A stretch of DNA of 64,000 nucleotides from FEN-1219 sp963810755 (GCA_963810755.1 CAWEOP010000002.1:1-64000); one strand, 5' to 3'. Shown: positions 1 through 9,866, counted from the first letter of the stretch. Program-made: numbers and translations. Notes: generated by a model not told the origin, from the letters alone.

Positions 1-109
1 GGCGGCGCCGGACATGCGAATCGCGATCAGCGCGAACGGGCTAGGGTTGCTTGCGTTCGGGATCTTTCCGGGAGTGCTGCTCGATCTGTGCGCGCGCGTG
101 CTCGGCTAA
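1..109 (+). CDS. nuoN: NADH-quinone oxidoreductase subunit N, 3' end only
   Basis: The window opens inside this gene; the frame starts at base 2 and ends with TAA at 107-109. The 35 visible residues begin AAPDMRIAIS and end LLDLCARVLG, which is the usual shape of the NuoN C-terminus: a last hydrophobic helix with an 'LLAFGIFPG' turn. NuoN is one of the antiporter-like membrane subunits of respiratory complex I and helps move protons. The rest of the nuo operon should lie upstream of the window. A second diverged copy of exactly this segment occurs at 1625-1732. Assignment rests on a short piece, so it is good but not certain. Confidence 0.75.
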   Translation, partial: AAPDMRIAISANGLGLLAFGIFPGVLLDLCARVLG

Positions 110-179
110 TTCGGTGAGCTGCGATGCCGCCGGGTGCGCGGTTCTTTGAGACGGAGCGAAACGCGAGGGGAGCACCACC

Positions 180-1253
180 GTGCGGAAAGCATCGATACTA
201 GGGCTAGTCGCCTCGTTCCCGTTCGTTACCGTGGCGCTCGCCGACGAGCTCCCCGCGCAAATCGAATTCACGTCGGTTCCTAACTTTCCGGATCTGCCGA
301 ATGGCCAGAACTTTGGCGAGGTGTCCGGTGTGGCCGTCAACTCCGACGGACATGTGTTCGTCTTTTCGCGCTCGGCCCCAGCGCTTGCCGGACCGGCGTT
401 CGGCGCGGCCTCGGGGCAGCTGTTCGAGTTCGATAGCAAGGGAAAATTCATCCGCGAGCTCGGCAAGGGCCTCTACGGTTGGTCCGAGGCGCACAGCGTC
501 CGAGTCGACAAGAGCGACAACATTTGGGCCATCGACAAGGGCTCGAACATGGTCGTCGTGTTCAACCCAGCGGGACGTGTGGTCTGGGTCTTCGGCCGGA
601 AGGCCGAGGCGGCAGACGGCGCCGGACCTCTCGAGCACCCCGATCCGCCGCTGCCGCCCGTCGACGCGAGCTTTCGCCAACCCACCGACGTCGCGTGGGA
701 TTCCAAAGGCAACATCTATATAACGGACGGCTACGTGAATTCGCGCGTCGCGAAGTTCGACAAGAACGGCGATTGGGTGAAGTCGTGGGGATCCAAGGGC
801 AGCGGGCCGGGGCAGTTCGTCATCCCGCATTCGATCGCGATCGACAACGACGACAACGTCTATGTCGGTGACCGCTCCAACCATCGTGTCCAGGTCTTCG
901 ACACGGACGGCAATTTCAAGCGCATGTTCTCTGTCGACGTGCCGCCCGATTCCTCGTCCAAAGCCGTCAACGGCGAGACGCCTGTGGGCGAACGTCTGAA
1001 GGCCGCGATCGGCGCCCCGAACTCGCTATGCGTCACCTCGGGTCCGAACCAAGTCTTGTTTCTCGGTGAGTCGACCTATCCGGGTCGTATCTTCAAGCTG
1101 ACGCTCGACGGCAAGGTGCTCGGAGTGATCGGCCGATCGGGGCGCAGCCTCGGTCAGTTCTCCGGCGCGCACGCGCTGGCGTGTCCATCGGAGCACCTGC
1201 TGTACGTCGCGGAGACCTCCAACTGGCGGGTTCAGAAGCTGATTTTGCGCTGA
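180..1253 (+). CDS. exported NHL-repeat six-bladed beta-propeller protein
   Basis: 357 residues, GTG start preceded by GAGGGGAG at a good distance. Residues 1-21 form a signal peptide ending ALA. The rest carries NHL-type repeats: short strands followed by motifs such as 'GNIYITDGYVNSRVAKFD' (about 180-198) and 'NVYVGDRSNHRVQVFD' (about 223-238), and a last blade 'LLYVAETSNWRVQKL' at the C-terminus. This resembles the lyase domain of peptidyl-glycine alpha-amidating enzymes and many bacterial periplasmic propellers; the ligand is unknown and an enzyme activity should not be assumed. It sits alone between the two copies of the nuoN tail, so it may have arrived with the event that duplicated the tail. 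Confidence 0.85.
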   Translation: MRKASILGLVASFPFVTVALADELPAQIEFTSVPNFPDLPNGQNFGEVSGVAVNSDGHVFVFSRSAPALAGPAFGAASGQLFEFDSKGKFIRELGKGLYGWSEAHSVRVDKSDNIWAIDKGSNMVVVFNPAGRVVWVFGRKAEAADGAGPLEHPDPPLPPVDASFRQPTDVAWDSKGNIYITDGYVNSRVAKFDKNGDWVKSWGSKGSGPGQFVIPHSIAIDNDDNVYVGDRSNHRVQVFDTDGNFKRMFSVDVPPDSSSKAVNGETPVGERLKAAIGAPNSLCVTSGPNQVLFLGESTYPGRIFKLTLDGKVLGVIGRSGRSLGQFSGAHALACPSEHLLYVAETSNWRVQKLILR

Positions 1254-1624
1254 GCGCCCGAGCCGGCGACTCACGGCGGCAGAGCAGCTGCAAAGGGTGC
1301 ATTCCGGGCACATCGTTGACATATCAGCCCGAGAACATCGTCAACCCTCGAGGCGAACGGGTTAGCGCCTGGCTCGACTCGCGCGGCGGCCTCGTCAAAC
1401 AACCGTAGATCTAAATCGAGAAGCTGACAAAGCTCGATTATCGGCGACCTCGCGGTATGGCTTTGGTGGTAGCGCTAGCCCAGGACATCCCGTCCTCCCG
1501 AGGTCCCGGATGCCGGTAGGCGGTGAGCGTAACGATCTTGTCGGCATTTCTCAGCGCGAATTCGTAAATGTAATCGTCGTTGCAAGCAGACTGCGTGCGA
1601 GCACGCCATCGCTCGCCGCTCGTG
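1254..1624. other. intergenic stretch, no supported gene
   Basis: About 370 bases between the propeller gene and the second nuoN tail. A short open frame on the minus strand (1438-1638) runs into the nuoN-like segment, but it has no recognisable domain and no convincing ribosome site. I see no repeat or RNA gene here. Confidence 0.5.
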
Positions 1625-1732
1625 GCAGCGCCGGACATGCGGATCGCGATCAGCGTGAACGGGCTCGGGTTGCTCGCGCTCGGGATCCTCCCCGTTTTGT
1701 TGCTCGACCTTTGCGCGCGCGTGCTCGGCTGA
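1625..1732 (+). pseudogene. second, diverged copy of the nuoN 3' end
   Basis: These 108 bases align without gaps to bases 2-109: 92 of 108 match, and 30 of 35 residues match (AAPDMRIAIS... becomes AAPDMRIAIS with V for A at the next residue). Nine of the 16 differences are at third codon positions, so both copies evolved as coding sequence before or after they separated. The reading frame upstream of 1625 is not NuoN-like and meets a stop at 1571-1573, so this is a tail fragment, not a second gene. It ends in TGA where the first copy has TAA. A likely source is recombination or integration that brought in the nuoN end of a related genome. Confidence 0.8.
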
Positions 1733-1756
1733 GTCGAGAGCTAGGCGGCACGGGCC

Positions 1757-4261
1757 TCAACGCTCGCGCCGGTTGAGCTGGGCGAGGAACGCCGGGCCCT
1801 CCCAGTGGAATGCCGTCGCGAGCGCCGCCGGAACCGCGCCGGTTCCTGCGGCCAGCAGCCAATCGTCGAGATGCAGCGGAGCGAGGTGCTGCAGCTCCGC
1901 GAGAGCAGGGACCTGCACGAGCAGCACCGCCGATGCTACCGACAGAAACGTGATCCAGCGCGCCAAGGGGCTGCGCAGCCCGCTCAATGTAGCCGCGCAC
2001 AGCGCGCCCGCGATCACGAGCGCGACCAGCGCCATCGTGCGAGCATGCTCCACAGCCACTGTGCTGCCGAGGCTGCGGTCGTAGCACCACATCACGACGA
2101 GCGTCGCGGCGGTGCCAGCGGTGCCGACGATGAGCCATTGCCACGCGCTGAAGAACCGGCCGGAGCGTTCGGCGCGGCCCATCGGCTGCAAGCGGCGTTC
2201 TCGGGACTCGTGCTGGAAGGCTAATAGCGCCGTCGGATGGATCAGGAGCTCGAGCCAGACGATGTTGATCGGCAGGTACAGGAGCGGATAGCCGGCGAGG
2301 GGAATCAGTGTGGCGGTGACGACCAGAGCAATATGCGTGATCAGTAGATAAGCGAAGCTCAAGCGCAGGTTGCGAAACAGCTGCCGTCCTTCCGCGATCG
2401 CGCTCACGATTGTGCGGAAGTTGTCATCGAGCAGGACGATCGCGGCGACTTCCCTCGCGCTCCTCGTGCCGCGCTCGCCCATTGCGATTCCGACGTCGGC
2501 TGCCTGCAGCGCGGGTACGTCGTTCACGCCATCGCCGGTGACTGCGACGATCTCGCCGTACGACTGCAGCGCTTGGACCAACGCGAGCTTCTGGGCGGGC
2601 AGGGCGCGCGCGATGACGTCCACTTGTCGCAGTGCGGCGTGGCCGCCGCGCGCAATCGTCTCTTCGAGCCTGTCGCCTTCGATCGTCGTGGGCTCGGCGC
2701 CGCCGATGCCAACCTCGCGCGCGACCGCTGTCGCCGTCGTCGGGTGGTCTCCGGTGATCATAATCACGTGGATGCCGCCCCCCTGCGCCTGCCGAACGGC
2801 CTCGGCAGCTTCCGTCCTGACCGCGTCCTCGCAACCGAGAATGCCTGCGAGCCGGTAGTCGCGGTCCGATTCCGGTTCCAGCGACGGGTCGGTTGTAAGC
2901 TCGCGCCAAGCGCAAGCGATGACCTTGTGTCCGGTCTCGGCGAGCTCGCGAATACGGCCGTTCCAGAGCGCACGCTCGGCGTCCCCCAAACGGCACAGAT
3001 CGAGGATGGTCTCCGGCGCGCCTTTCGAAGCGACGACGAAGCCGCCGAGTGATTTTCGAAACACCGCTGTTTCGCGGCGCCGGTTCTCGGTGAACGGATA
3101 CGTCACGAGGCGCTCGTAGCCAGCGCAGGCGGAGGCGGCCTCGTCCAGAATGGCGGCGTCGAGTGGATCGGCACCCTCCCTGCGGGATGCGAGCGCGGCG
3201 ATGCGTGCGAGCTCGCCTGATTCGACTCCCTCGGCCGGCGCGTAGTGCCCGACGCGAATTCGGCCTTCGGTCAACGTCCCCGTCTTGTCAGAACAGATGC
3301 ACGACACCCGGCCGATGTTCTCGACGACGACCGCGCGTCGCACTAGAGCCTTCCGTCGTGCAAGGCGAAAGATCCCCACGCCGAGGAAGAACGTAAACAC
3401 GATCGGAAACTCCTCGGGAATAGCCGCGACCGCGAGCGTCACGGCGCTGACCAACGCGTCCACAACGCCGTTACCTTGCCGAAGCCGGATCCAGGCAAGG
3501 ATCACGCAGAGCGTTCCCGCGACCACGAGCAGCGCCCTGACGAGGTTCGCGATCTCGCGTTGGAGCAATGTGCGCTCGTGCTTGCCGTGAACTGCGGAGC
3601 GGACGATCTCTCCGTAGAGCGTGCCGGCACCCGTGTCCACGATTCGCAGCCGCGCGCTGCCTGTGAGGAGCCGGGTTCCGGCAAACCCCCAATGACTGCC
3701 GTTCACCCTGGCGTCGCCGACCGAAGCCGACGCCGCTTCGAGCGAGTCCTTGCGCACCGGGAACGCCTCGCCGGTGAGTGCGGATTCATCTGCTTGCAAG
3801 GCCTCACCCGCAACGATCAGGCCGTCAGCCGGGAATGGCTCACCGGTGGCGACGAGCGCAAGGTCGCCCGGCACGACATCGGTGGCGGCGATCCGCGTCT
3901 GTGCGCCATCCCGGATTACCGTCGCGCGCTCCGCGAGGCGGCTGCGGAGCCCCTGCGTGGAGGCTTGAGTGCGCCGATGGAGGAATCCGTCCATTCCGAC
4001 AATCGGCGCAATCGCGACGAGCATGATCAGCGCCTCGCGGGAGCTCCCGACGAGCGCGAACAGTGCGCTCGTGCCGGCGAGGAACCAAATCATCGGGTCC
4101 TTGATGGTCTCCCGCAGCACGTCGCGCCAGCCGCCGGGCGGGGTCTCGACGATGTCGTTGGATCCGTAGCGCGCGCGGCGCGTGGCGACTTCGGCAAGCG
4201 TCAACCCGTGCTCGTGGCTGCCGAGGCCGGCAAGTCTGTCGGCCGGAACGAAACGGCGCAT
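1757..4261 (-). CDS. P-type cation-transporting ATPase
   Basis: 834 residues with all P-type ATPase signatures: the actuator motif 'LTGEAFPV' (about 162-169, Ala where TGES is usual), 'PEEFP' in membrane helix 4 (282-286), the phosphorylated Asp325 in SDKTGTLT, the nucleotide-binding 'KGAPE' (413-417), 'MITGD' (501-505) and 'GDGVND' (576-581). Two membrane helices precede the actuator domain, two flank PEEFP and about six follow the hinge. There is no N-terminal heavy-metal domain and no CPC, so it is not a P1B copper or zinc pump; it belongs with P2-like cation pumps, whose ion cannot be read from sequence alone. Start ATG at 4261. A cytochrome gene lies upstream on the same strand 56 bases away. 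Confidence 0.9.
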   Translation of the reverse strand: MRRFVPADRLAGLGSHEHGLTLAEVATRRARYGSNDIVETPPGGWRDVLRETIKDPMIWFLAGTSALFALVGSSREALIMLVAIAPIVGMDGFLHRRTQASTQGLRSRLAERATVIRDGAQTRIAATDVVPGDLALVATGEPFPADGLIVAGEALQADESALTGEAFPVRKDSLEAASASVGDARVNGSHWGFAGTRLLTGSARLRIVDTGAGTLYGEIVRSAVHGKHERTLLQREIANLVRALLVVAGTLCVILAWIRLRQGNGVVDALVSAVTLAVAAIPEEFPIVFTFFLGVGIFRLARRKALVRRAVVVENIGRVSCICSDKTGTLTEGRIRVGHYAPAEGVESGELARIAALASRREGADPLDAAILDEAASACAGYERLVTYPFTENRRRETAVFRKSLGGFVVASKGAPETILDLCRLGDAERALWNGRIRELAETGHKVIACAWRELTTDPSLEPESDRDYRLAGILGCEDAVRTEAAEAVRQAQGGGIHVIMITGDHPTTATAVAREVGIGGAEPTTIEGDRLEETIARGGHAALRQVDVIARALPAQKLALVQALQSYGEIVAVTGDGVNDVPALQAADVGIAMGERGTRSAREVAAIVLLDDNFRTIVSAIAEGRQLFRNLRLSFAYLLITHIALVVTATLIPLAGYPLLYLPINIVWLELLIHPTALLAFQHESRERRLQPMGRAERSGRFFSAWQWLIVGTAGTAATLVVMWCYDRSLGSTVAVEHARTMALVALVIAGALCAATLSGLRSPLARWITFLSVASAVLLVQVPALAELQHLAPLHLDDWLLAAGTGAVPAALATAFHWEGPAFLAQLNRRER

Positions 4262-4317
4262 CGTCTTGGGGGCGAGGGGGGCGTTGCGGACGCGTAGCGT
4301 GCGATGACGGGCCGGCG

Positions 4318-4974
4318 CTAGGCGTCGGTGCGAGTCGGTCGCTCGGTGTCCGCGCCGCGCTTTTTGCCCGTCATCATTGCAGCGACGAGGTTCTCCTTGT
4401 GAACGAAGCTCGCGAGCGCGACGCCGCCGATGTGAAGAATCACGAGAAGCAACGTCAGATTCACGAAGAGCTCGTGAGTCTCTTCCCAGAAGTCCTCGCG
4501 TGCCTCGAACGCCGCGCTCGTCACCGAGGTCGCCTGATTGCCGGCGCTTGGGGCGGGCGGGGGTGCAGCGAGACTTGCGAGGGGACCTGCGTGCTGGTCG
4601 TAGGCATAGATTATGAGCCCTGACGCCGTGGTGGCCGCCAAGAACAGCAGGAGCAGGATCACCATTGCACCGCCCGCGGGGCTATGGCCGAGATGGCGCG
4701 GGCCTTTCCCGCGCAGAAGATTCCCGAAGTACCTCAGCACCGTCGCGGGGTCGAACAGAAAGTCGGCAAAGCGCGCGTGCGGCGTTCCGACAAAGCCCCA
4801 AACGATTCGGGCCAAGACGATGGTACCGACCGCGTAACCCGCCCACACATGCACGGACAGCTCGTCCTCGGTAAGGTACGCGACGACGAATGCGATCATG
4901 ACCAGCCAATGGGCAATTCGGATGAAAGGATCCCAAACTCTGACCCACGCTCCCGTACTCGATCGACTGCTCAT
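4318..4974 (-). CDS. cytochrome b561-type membrane protein
   Basis: 218 residues from the ATG at 4974, chosen because AAAGGGA lies just upstream and the protein then starts directly with 'VRVWDPFIRIAHW', the usual N-terminus of this family; a longer frame to 5112 adds a low-quality Arg-rich leader. Four membrane helices are visible. Candidate haem ligands are the His in 'RIAHWLV' (helix 1), in 'VHVWAGY' (helix 2) and two in the last helices ('EETHELF', 'VILHIGG'). Such proteins pass electrons between quinones and periplasmic or soluble partners, often c-type cytochromes or hydrogenases; no partner gene is adjacent. It lies just upstream of the P-type ATPase on the same strand. Confidence 0.85.
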   Translation of the reverse strand: MSSRSSTGAWVRVWDPFIRIAHWLVMIAFVVAYLTEDELSVHVWAGYAVGTIVLARIVWGFVGTPHARFADFLFDPATVLRYFGNLLRGKGPRHLGHSPAGGAMVILLLLFLAATTASGLIIYAYDQHAGPLASLAAPPPAPSAGNQATSVTSAAFEAREDFWEETHELFVNLTLLLVILHIGGVALASFVHKENLVAAMMTGKKRGADTERPTRTDA

Positions 4975-5197
4975 CTGCGTTCCCTTTGCTTCGAAAGCGC
5001 GCGCGCTCCGTTGCCGAGGTCGCGCGCCGATGCTGATCCGGCGGAGCAATTGTCGTCGCCGGCTCGACGCCACGAAAATAGGTAGAAGTGCGTAGTGGGG
5101 CGGGTCACGCACACGCTCGGCTGCTGCTCGGTGGGGGAGGCGACGGATTGCCTTGCGGCGAATGGCAGCTGCTCTGTATGATGCCGCCTCTTTCCGG

Positions 5198-5276
<79 letters not shown>

Positions 5277-5343
5277 TTTTCAAGCACTTGCCGAGCCCCA
5301 ACCAGGGGCTGCGTGGGATATCCGGCCTAGTGCGGGAAATCCG

Positions 5344-5514
5344 ATGCCAACGATGCAGCCGGACGACTACGCCTCAAAGACGCTGGAGCCTGGTCAGCTC
5401 CTCTGGCATTTCACGGATTTCGCCGGGCTCGATGGAATCGTGAAAGGCACTATCTGGGCGTCTAGCCTGGTCTACGTCAACGATAGTCGAAGCCGCGACG
5501 GCGCAGCGAGATGA
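5344..5514 (+). pseudogene. DUF2971-like gene, N-terminal fragment
   Basis: A 56-residue frame with the pattern 'LLWHFTDFAGLDGIVKGTIW', then 'ASSLVYVNDS', matching the conserved start of DUF2971 proteins (HYT...GI...W...YLND). The family is normally 250-350 residues and of unknown function, often found near defence and mobile genes. Here the frame stops right after the conserved ND, and the next sequence is the end of the efflux gene on the other strand. It lies about 70 bases after tRNA-fMet, so it is probably debris from an earlier insertion at this site. Confidence 0.6.
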
Positions 5515-5601
5515 CATCGAGGTCACACGGCTCGACCTCGTGATCGTCGATTTGACCGTGCCTCGTGACGATACTTGTGTCAGGAAGGCTGCAGTCGACT
5601 A

Positions 5602-8600
5602 CTAGACTCGAGCAGCAGTCGGACTGGTCACCTCGTGCCGAGATGCAATACGTCGCATCCACCGTTTGGCGAACACCAAGAAGTCGTCCACGTACGTGAA
5701 CACGACCGGCACGATCAGCAAGCTCAGCACGGTCGACGTCATGAGCCCGCCGATCACGACGATCGCCATCGGTTGCCTGAAGCTCGGCTCCGCGCCAAGC
5801 CCGAGCGCGTTCGGCAGCATGCCGGCTCCCATTGCGAGCGTGGTCATCACGATCGGCCGAGCCCGCTTGTGACACGCGTCGATCACCGCCTCGAGCCGCG
5901 CCATGCCTCGCTGGCTGCGCGCCATGATCGCGTACTCGACCAGCAGGATCGAGTTCTTCGTCACGATGCCCATCAGCATCAAGAGACCGATCACGGACGG
6001 CATCGAGAACGACTGGTGCGTCACCCACAGTGAGAAGAGCGCGCCGCCGAGCGCGAGCGGCAACGCGCACAGAATCGTCGCGGGCTGCAGGAAGTCGTGG
6101 AACAGCAGCACCAGCACCGCGTAGATGCAGAAAATACCGATCGCCATCGCAAGGCCGAAGCTCGAGAAGAGCTCCGTCATTCGTTGCAGCTCGCCCTGGT
6201 TCACGAAGTGCACGCCGTTCGGCAGCTGGCTCAAAGCGGGCATGGCGCGGGCTTCGCGCTGCACCTCGCCGATCGAGCGGCCATTGAGCTCGACGTTGAG
6301 CGTCACATTGCGCGAGCGGTCGAGTCGCGTGATCTCGGCCGGGCCGCTGCCGATCGACACGTCCGCCACCGAGCGCAGGCTGACGGTGCCGCGGCTGCCG
6401 GCCACGCGCAGCTGCTCCACCGCGCCCAGATCCTCGCGCAGCGCGGGATCCATGCGCACCCGAATCGGGACTTGACGCTCCGGGAGGTTGAGCTTCGGGA
6501 CGGTGAGCTCGTAGTCGCCGTAGGTCGCGAAGCGCACGGCATCCGCCAGCGCTTCGGACGTCACGCCGAGCGCCGCAGCGCGCGCCGCGTCCGGCCGAAC
6601 CTGGATCTCCGGGCGCTGCAGTGCCGCACCGGACGTCACGTTGCCGATGCCGTTCAGCGTGCGCAGCTGCGCCTCTGCTTGCGCGGCTATCTTCTCGAGT
6701 ACTCCCGCGTCGTCACCGGCGAGCGTGAGCGTCAGCGTCTCGCCGTTGCGCATGCCGCCGACGGATACCCGAATGCCCGGTAGCGTGCGCAGCAGCGTGC
6801 GCATCTTCGATTCGACTTCCGACTGCTTGAGCGCTCGCTCGTCGCGCGGGAGGAGCGACACGCTCAGCGTGGCGGCCGAGACGTCCGCCACCGAGCTCGA
6901 GTTCATGGGGCCGCCGCCGCGGCTCGCAGTACCCACCGCGACGAACACGCTGCGGACCTCGGGCAACGTGCGTAGCAATGTCGCGGCGCGCCCGGCCATC
7001 GCGGCAGTGTCTTCCAGGCGGCTGCCCGGCTGGGTCGTGATCGTGAGCGTGGAAAGCCCGGAGTCCGTCGTGGGAATGAAGCCGGTCGGGAGCAGCGGCA
7101 CGATCGCGAGCGACAGCACGAAGAACACAAACGCGCCGAGCAGCGTGGTCTTGCGCCGGCGGAGCGCTCCGCGGACGAGGCTCAAGTACCGGTTCATCAC
7201 CGGCCCGTCGACGAACTCGTTACGGTCGCTCGCCTTCGGCGGCTTTAGCAGGTACGCCGCCATCATCGGCGTGAGCAATCGCGCGACGAGCAGCGACGCG
7301 AGCACGGCCACGGACGCCGTAATGCCGAACTGCCGGAAGATCCGGCCCGGAATGCCGCCCATGATCGCCGTCGGCAGGAACACGGCCACGAGCGTGAACG
7401 TGGTGGCGATCACGGCGAGGCCGATCTCGTCCGCCGCTTCCATCGCCGCTTGGTACGGCGTCTTACCGCTGCGCAGGTGGCGCGCGATGTTCTCGATCTC
7501 GACGATCGCGTCGTCCACGAGCACGCCAACGCAAAGCGAGAGCGCCAGCAGCGTGATCGTGTTGAGCGTGAAGCCGAACAGCGCCATCGCGGCGAACGCG
7601 GGCAGGATGGAGAGCGGCAGCGCCGTGGCCGACACGAGCGTCGCGCGGAAGTTGCGCAGGAACAGCCACACCACAATGATCGCGAGCAGCGCGCCTTCGA
7701 AGAGAAGGTGTATGGAGCCTTCGTAGTTGTCGCGGACTGCGGCCACGCTGTTGTTCGCTTCCGTGATTCGCACTTCGGGATGGTCGGCAGAGAAACGCGC
7801 GACGCCCGCGCGCACGTCCTCGACCACGCCCAAGTCCGAGAAGCCGAGCGCGCGCGTCACCTGGAACGCGACCACGGGCTCGCCGTCACGGTACGCGAGC
7901 GTCGTGCGCTCGGCGTGCGTGTCGTTCACGCGTGCGATCTGGCTCAGGTTCACGTAGCGGCCGTCGTTCAGCGGGATCGCGATCCCCGCGATCTCTCCGG
8001 CCGAGCCGACCGTGCCGATCGTGCGCGTGGACTGCCGCTGCCCGGCCACTTCGCCGAGGCCGCCCGAGCTTTCGCGCTGTACGAGCTTTAATTGCTGCGA
8101 AACCATCGCCGGCGTTACGCCGAGCCCCGCCATCAGCGTCGGGTCGAGGTCCACATGGACCTCGCGGTCGATGCCGCCGACACGCAATACCGTGGCGACG
8201 CCCGTTTCCGCGAGCAGCGCTTTCGCGACGTCGTTGTCGACGAGCCAGGACAGCTCCTCTTCGCCGAGGTTGTCGGACTCGACGGTGTAGGTGAGCAGCG
8301 TCCCGTTCGCCGTCGTGCGCTTGGATACGTTCGGCGGCGCCATGCCGGCGGGCAGCTCCGCGCGCGCGCGGTCCACCGCGTTGCGCACTTCGCCGAGCGC
8401 CTCTTCGGGATCCTTCTCGAGCTCGAAGCTCACGCTGATGCTCACCGAGCCGTCGGTAATGGTGGTCGTGATATGGTCGAGGCGCGTGAGCGACGTGAGC
8501 GTGTCTTCGATCTTGCGCGCGACCTCGGTCTCGAGTTGCGACGGCGCGGCGCCTTCGAGCCCGGCCGCGATGTTGATCGTCGGCAGGTCCGTCTCGGGCA

Positions 8601-8709
8601 AGTCTTGGATCTCGAGGCCGCGGAAGCCGATCAGGCCCAAGAAGCTCAGGAGAATGAACAGCAGGACGGCCGGCACCGGGTTGCGAATCGACCAGGCCGA
8701 AAAGTTCAT
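5602..8709 (-). CDS. RND efflux transporter, inner-membrane pump (AcrB/HAE1-like)
   Basis: 1035 residues, full length for the family. Starts 'MNFSAWSIRNPVPAVLLF', has two large periplasmic loops and twelve predicted membrane helices in two repeats. The proton-relay pair of Asp is in helix 4: 'GVLVDDAIVEIENIARHL'. Such pumps use the proton gradient to expel drugs, detergents or metabolites through a periplasmic adaptor and a TolC-like channel. The adaptor gene is directly upstream and overlaps by ATGA, so the two are coupled; no outer-membrane channel gene is nearby and one would be needed from elsewhere. Expression is probably under the divergent CpxRA-like pair. Confidence 0.93.
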   Translation of the reverse strand: MNFSAWSIRNPVPAVLLFILLSFLGLIGFRGLEIQDLPETDLPTINIAAGLEGAAPSQLETEVARKIEDTLTSLTRLDHITTTITDGSVSISVSFELEKDPEEALGEVRNAVDRARAELPAGMAPPNVSKRTTANGTLLTYTVESDNLGEEELSWLVDNDVAKALLAETGVATVLRVGGIDREVHVDLDPTLMAGLGVTPAMVSQQLKLVQRESSGGLGEVAGQRQSTRTIGTVGSAGEIAGIAIPLNDGRYVNLSQIARVNDTHAERTTLAYRDGEPVVAFQVTRALGFSDLGVVEDVRAGVARFSADHPEVRITEANNSVAAVRDNYEGSIHLLFEGALLAIIVVWLFLRNFRATLVSATALPLSILPAFAAMALFGFTLNTITLLALSLCVGVLVDDAIVEIENIARHLRSGKTPYQAAMEAADEIGLAVIATTFTLVAVFLPTAIMGGIPGRIFRQFGITASVAVLASLLVARLLTPMMAAYLLKPPKASDRNEFVDGPVMNRYLSLVRGALRRRKTTLLGAFVFFVLSLAIVPLLPTGFIPTTDSGLSTLTITTQPGSRLEDTAAMAGRAATLLRTLPEVRSVFVAVGTASRGGGPMNSSSVADVSAATLSVSLLPRDERALKQSEVESKMRTLLRTLPGIRVSVGGMRNGETLTLTLAGDDAGVLEKIAAQAEAQLRTLNGIGNVTSGAALQRPEIQVRPDAARAAALGVTSEALADAVRFATYGDYELTVPKLNLPERQVPIRVRMDPALREDLGAVEQLRVAGSRGTVSLRSVADVSIGSGPAEITRLDRSRNVTLNVELNGRSIGEVQREARAMPALSQLPNGVHFVNQGELQRMTELFSSFGLAMAIGIFCIYAVLVLLFHDFLQPATILCALPLALGGALFSLWVTHQSFSMPSVIGLLMLMGIVTKNSILLVEYAIMARSQRGMARLEAVIDACHKRARPIVMTTLAMGAGMLPNALGLGAEPSFRQPMAIVVIGGLMTSTVLSLLIVPVVFTYVDDFLVFAKRWMRRIASRHEVTSPTAARV

Positions 8710-9866
8710 CGCGCGCTCTCCGGGTTAGCAGCGCGCGGCGCGTCGCCGGTAACGGTGACTCGCGCGCCGTCCGCTAAGAACGCACCGCCGCTCGCGACCA
8801 CGCGCACCTCAGGCTCGAGGCCGCCGAGCACCTCGACGCGATCCTCATGCCGCCGGCCGACGGTGACCGAGCGCGGGCTCACTGTGTCGTCGTCGCCGAT
8901 CACGTACACGTACGAGCGCCCGTCGCGCGCGACGATCGCCGACTGGGGAAGCGTGAGCGCGGGCGATTTCTTCACGTCGATGCTGCCGCTCGCGAACATG
9001 CCGGTCCGCGCGCTGCTCTGGGAGGGCAGGCTCACGTACACGATTGCGCGGCCCGTGGCGACGTTGAGTGCGGGCGTGATCGTCCGAATCGTGCCTTGCA
9101 CCGTCTCGCCGCTCGGCAGCGTGACGCTCGCCGTTTGCCCGGCGTGAACCTGCGCGAGCTGGCGAGAGTCGAGCTCCGCCTGCCACTCGACGCGCCCTTG
9201 GCGCACCATCCGGAAGAGCTCCGCTCCGGAGTTGACAACGTTGCCGAGCACCGCGGTCTTCGCCGTCACGACGCCGTCGTCGACGGCGACCACGCGTGTC
9301 TGCGACAGCTTGAGCTTGGTCGCGTCGAGCTCCGCCTCAGCGGACTCGACCGCCGCTTGTGCCATCGACATGGTGATGCGCGAGTCCTCGACCTGCTGCT
9401 CCGACATCGCGCCGCTTGACGCGATGCTCTGCGCGCGCCGCGAGTTCGATTGCGCGCGCTCGAAGTTGGCCGTGGTCTGCGAGACGGTGGCTTCTTGCTT
9501 GCGCAGCTCAGCGCGTACGCTGTCGTCGGCGAGGCGCGCGAGCAGCTGGCCGCGCTCGACGCGGTCGCCGACGTCGACGAGCAGTTCGGCGATGCGCAAG
9601 CCGCCGACTTCGGGACTCACGATAATCTCTTGCCATGCGGCGACAGGACCGGTCGCCTGCACGGCTTCTTGCCACGTCTCTTTCTGCGGCTGAGCGGCGT
9701 CCACTGTGAGCGCGGCGGCCGGCCGGCCCGCGTTGCCGGGGCCGGGACCGGGCCGCGGCCGGTCGGGCGACGCAGGGCGCGCGAACTGGATGGCGACCGC
9801 AAGACCCGCGACGCCGATTGCAACCAGCACCGCAAGGCGAAGTTTCGAGAACCTGCTGGCTGTCAT
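8706..9866 (-). CDS. periplasmic adaptor of RND pump (HlyD/MFP family)
   Basis: 386 residues from the ATG at 9866, which puts a membrane anchor ('LRLAVLVAIGVAGLAVAI') at the N-terminus; an earlier in-frame start at 9914 is possible. After a Pro/Gly-rich linker come the lipoyl half motifs ('GGLRIAELLVDVGDRVERGQ'), an alpha-helical hairpin rich in Ala, Glu and Gln (about 110-190), the second lipoyl half and a beta-barrel domain. This protein bridges the RND pump and an outer-membrane channel. Its stop overlaps the start of the pump gene by four bases. A CpxR-type box lies about 115 bases upstream. Confidence 0.9.
   Translation of the reverse strand: MTASRFSKLRLAVLVAIGVAGLAVAIQFARPASPDRPRPGPGPGNAGRPAAALTVDAAQPQKETWQEAVQATGPVAAWQEIIVSPEVGGLRIAELLVDVGDRVERGQLLARLADDSVRAELRKQEATVSQTTANFERAQSNSRRAQSIASSGAMSEQQVEDSRITMSMAQAAVESAEAELDATKLKLSQTRVVAVDDGVVTAKTAVLGNVVNSGAELFRMVRQGRVEWQAELDSRQLAQVHAGQTASVTLPSGETVQGTIRTITPALNVATGRAIVYVSLPSQSSARTGMFASGSIDVKKSPALTLPQSAIVARDGRSYVYVIGDDDTVSPRSVTVGRRHEDRVEVLGGLEPEVRVVASGGAFLADGARVTVTGDAPRAANPESAR

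Noticed and set aside
1438..1638. 66-codon minus-strand frame next to the nuoN tail copy
   Set aside because: No recognisable family, no ribosome site, and it runs into the duplicated tail.
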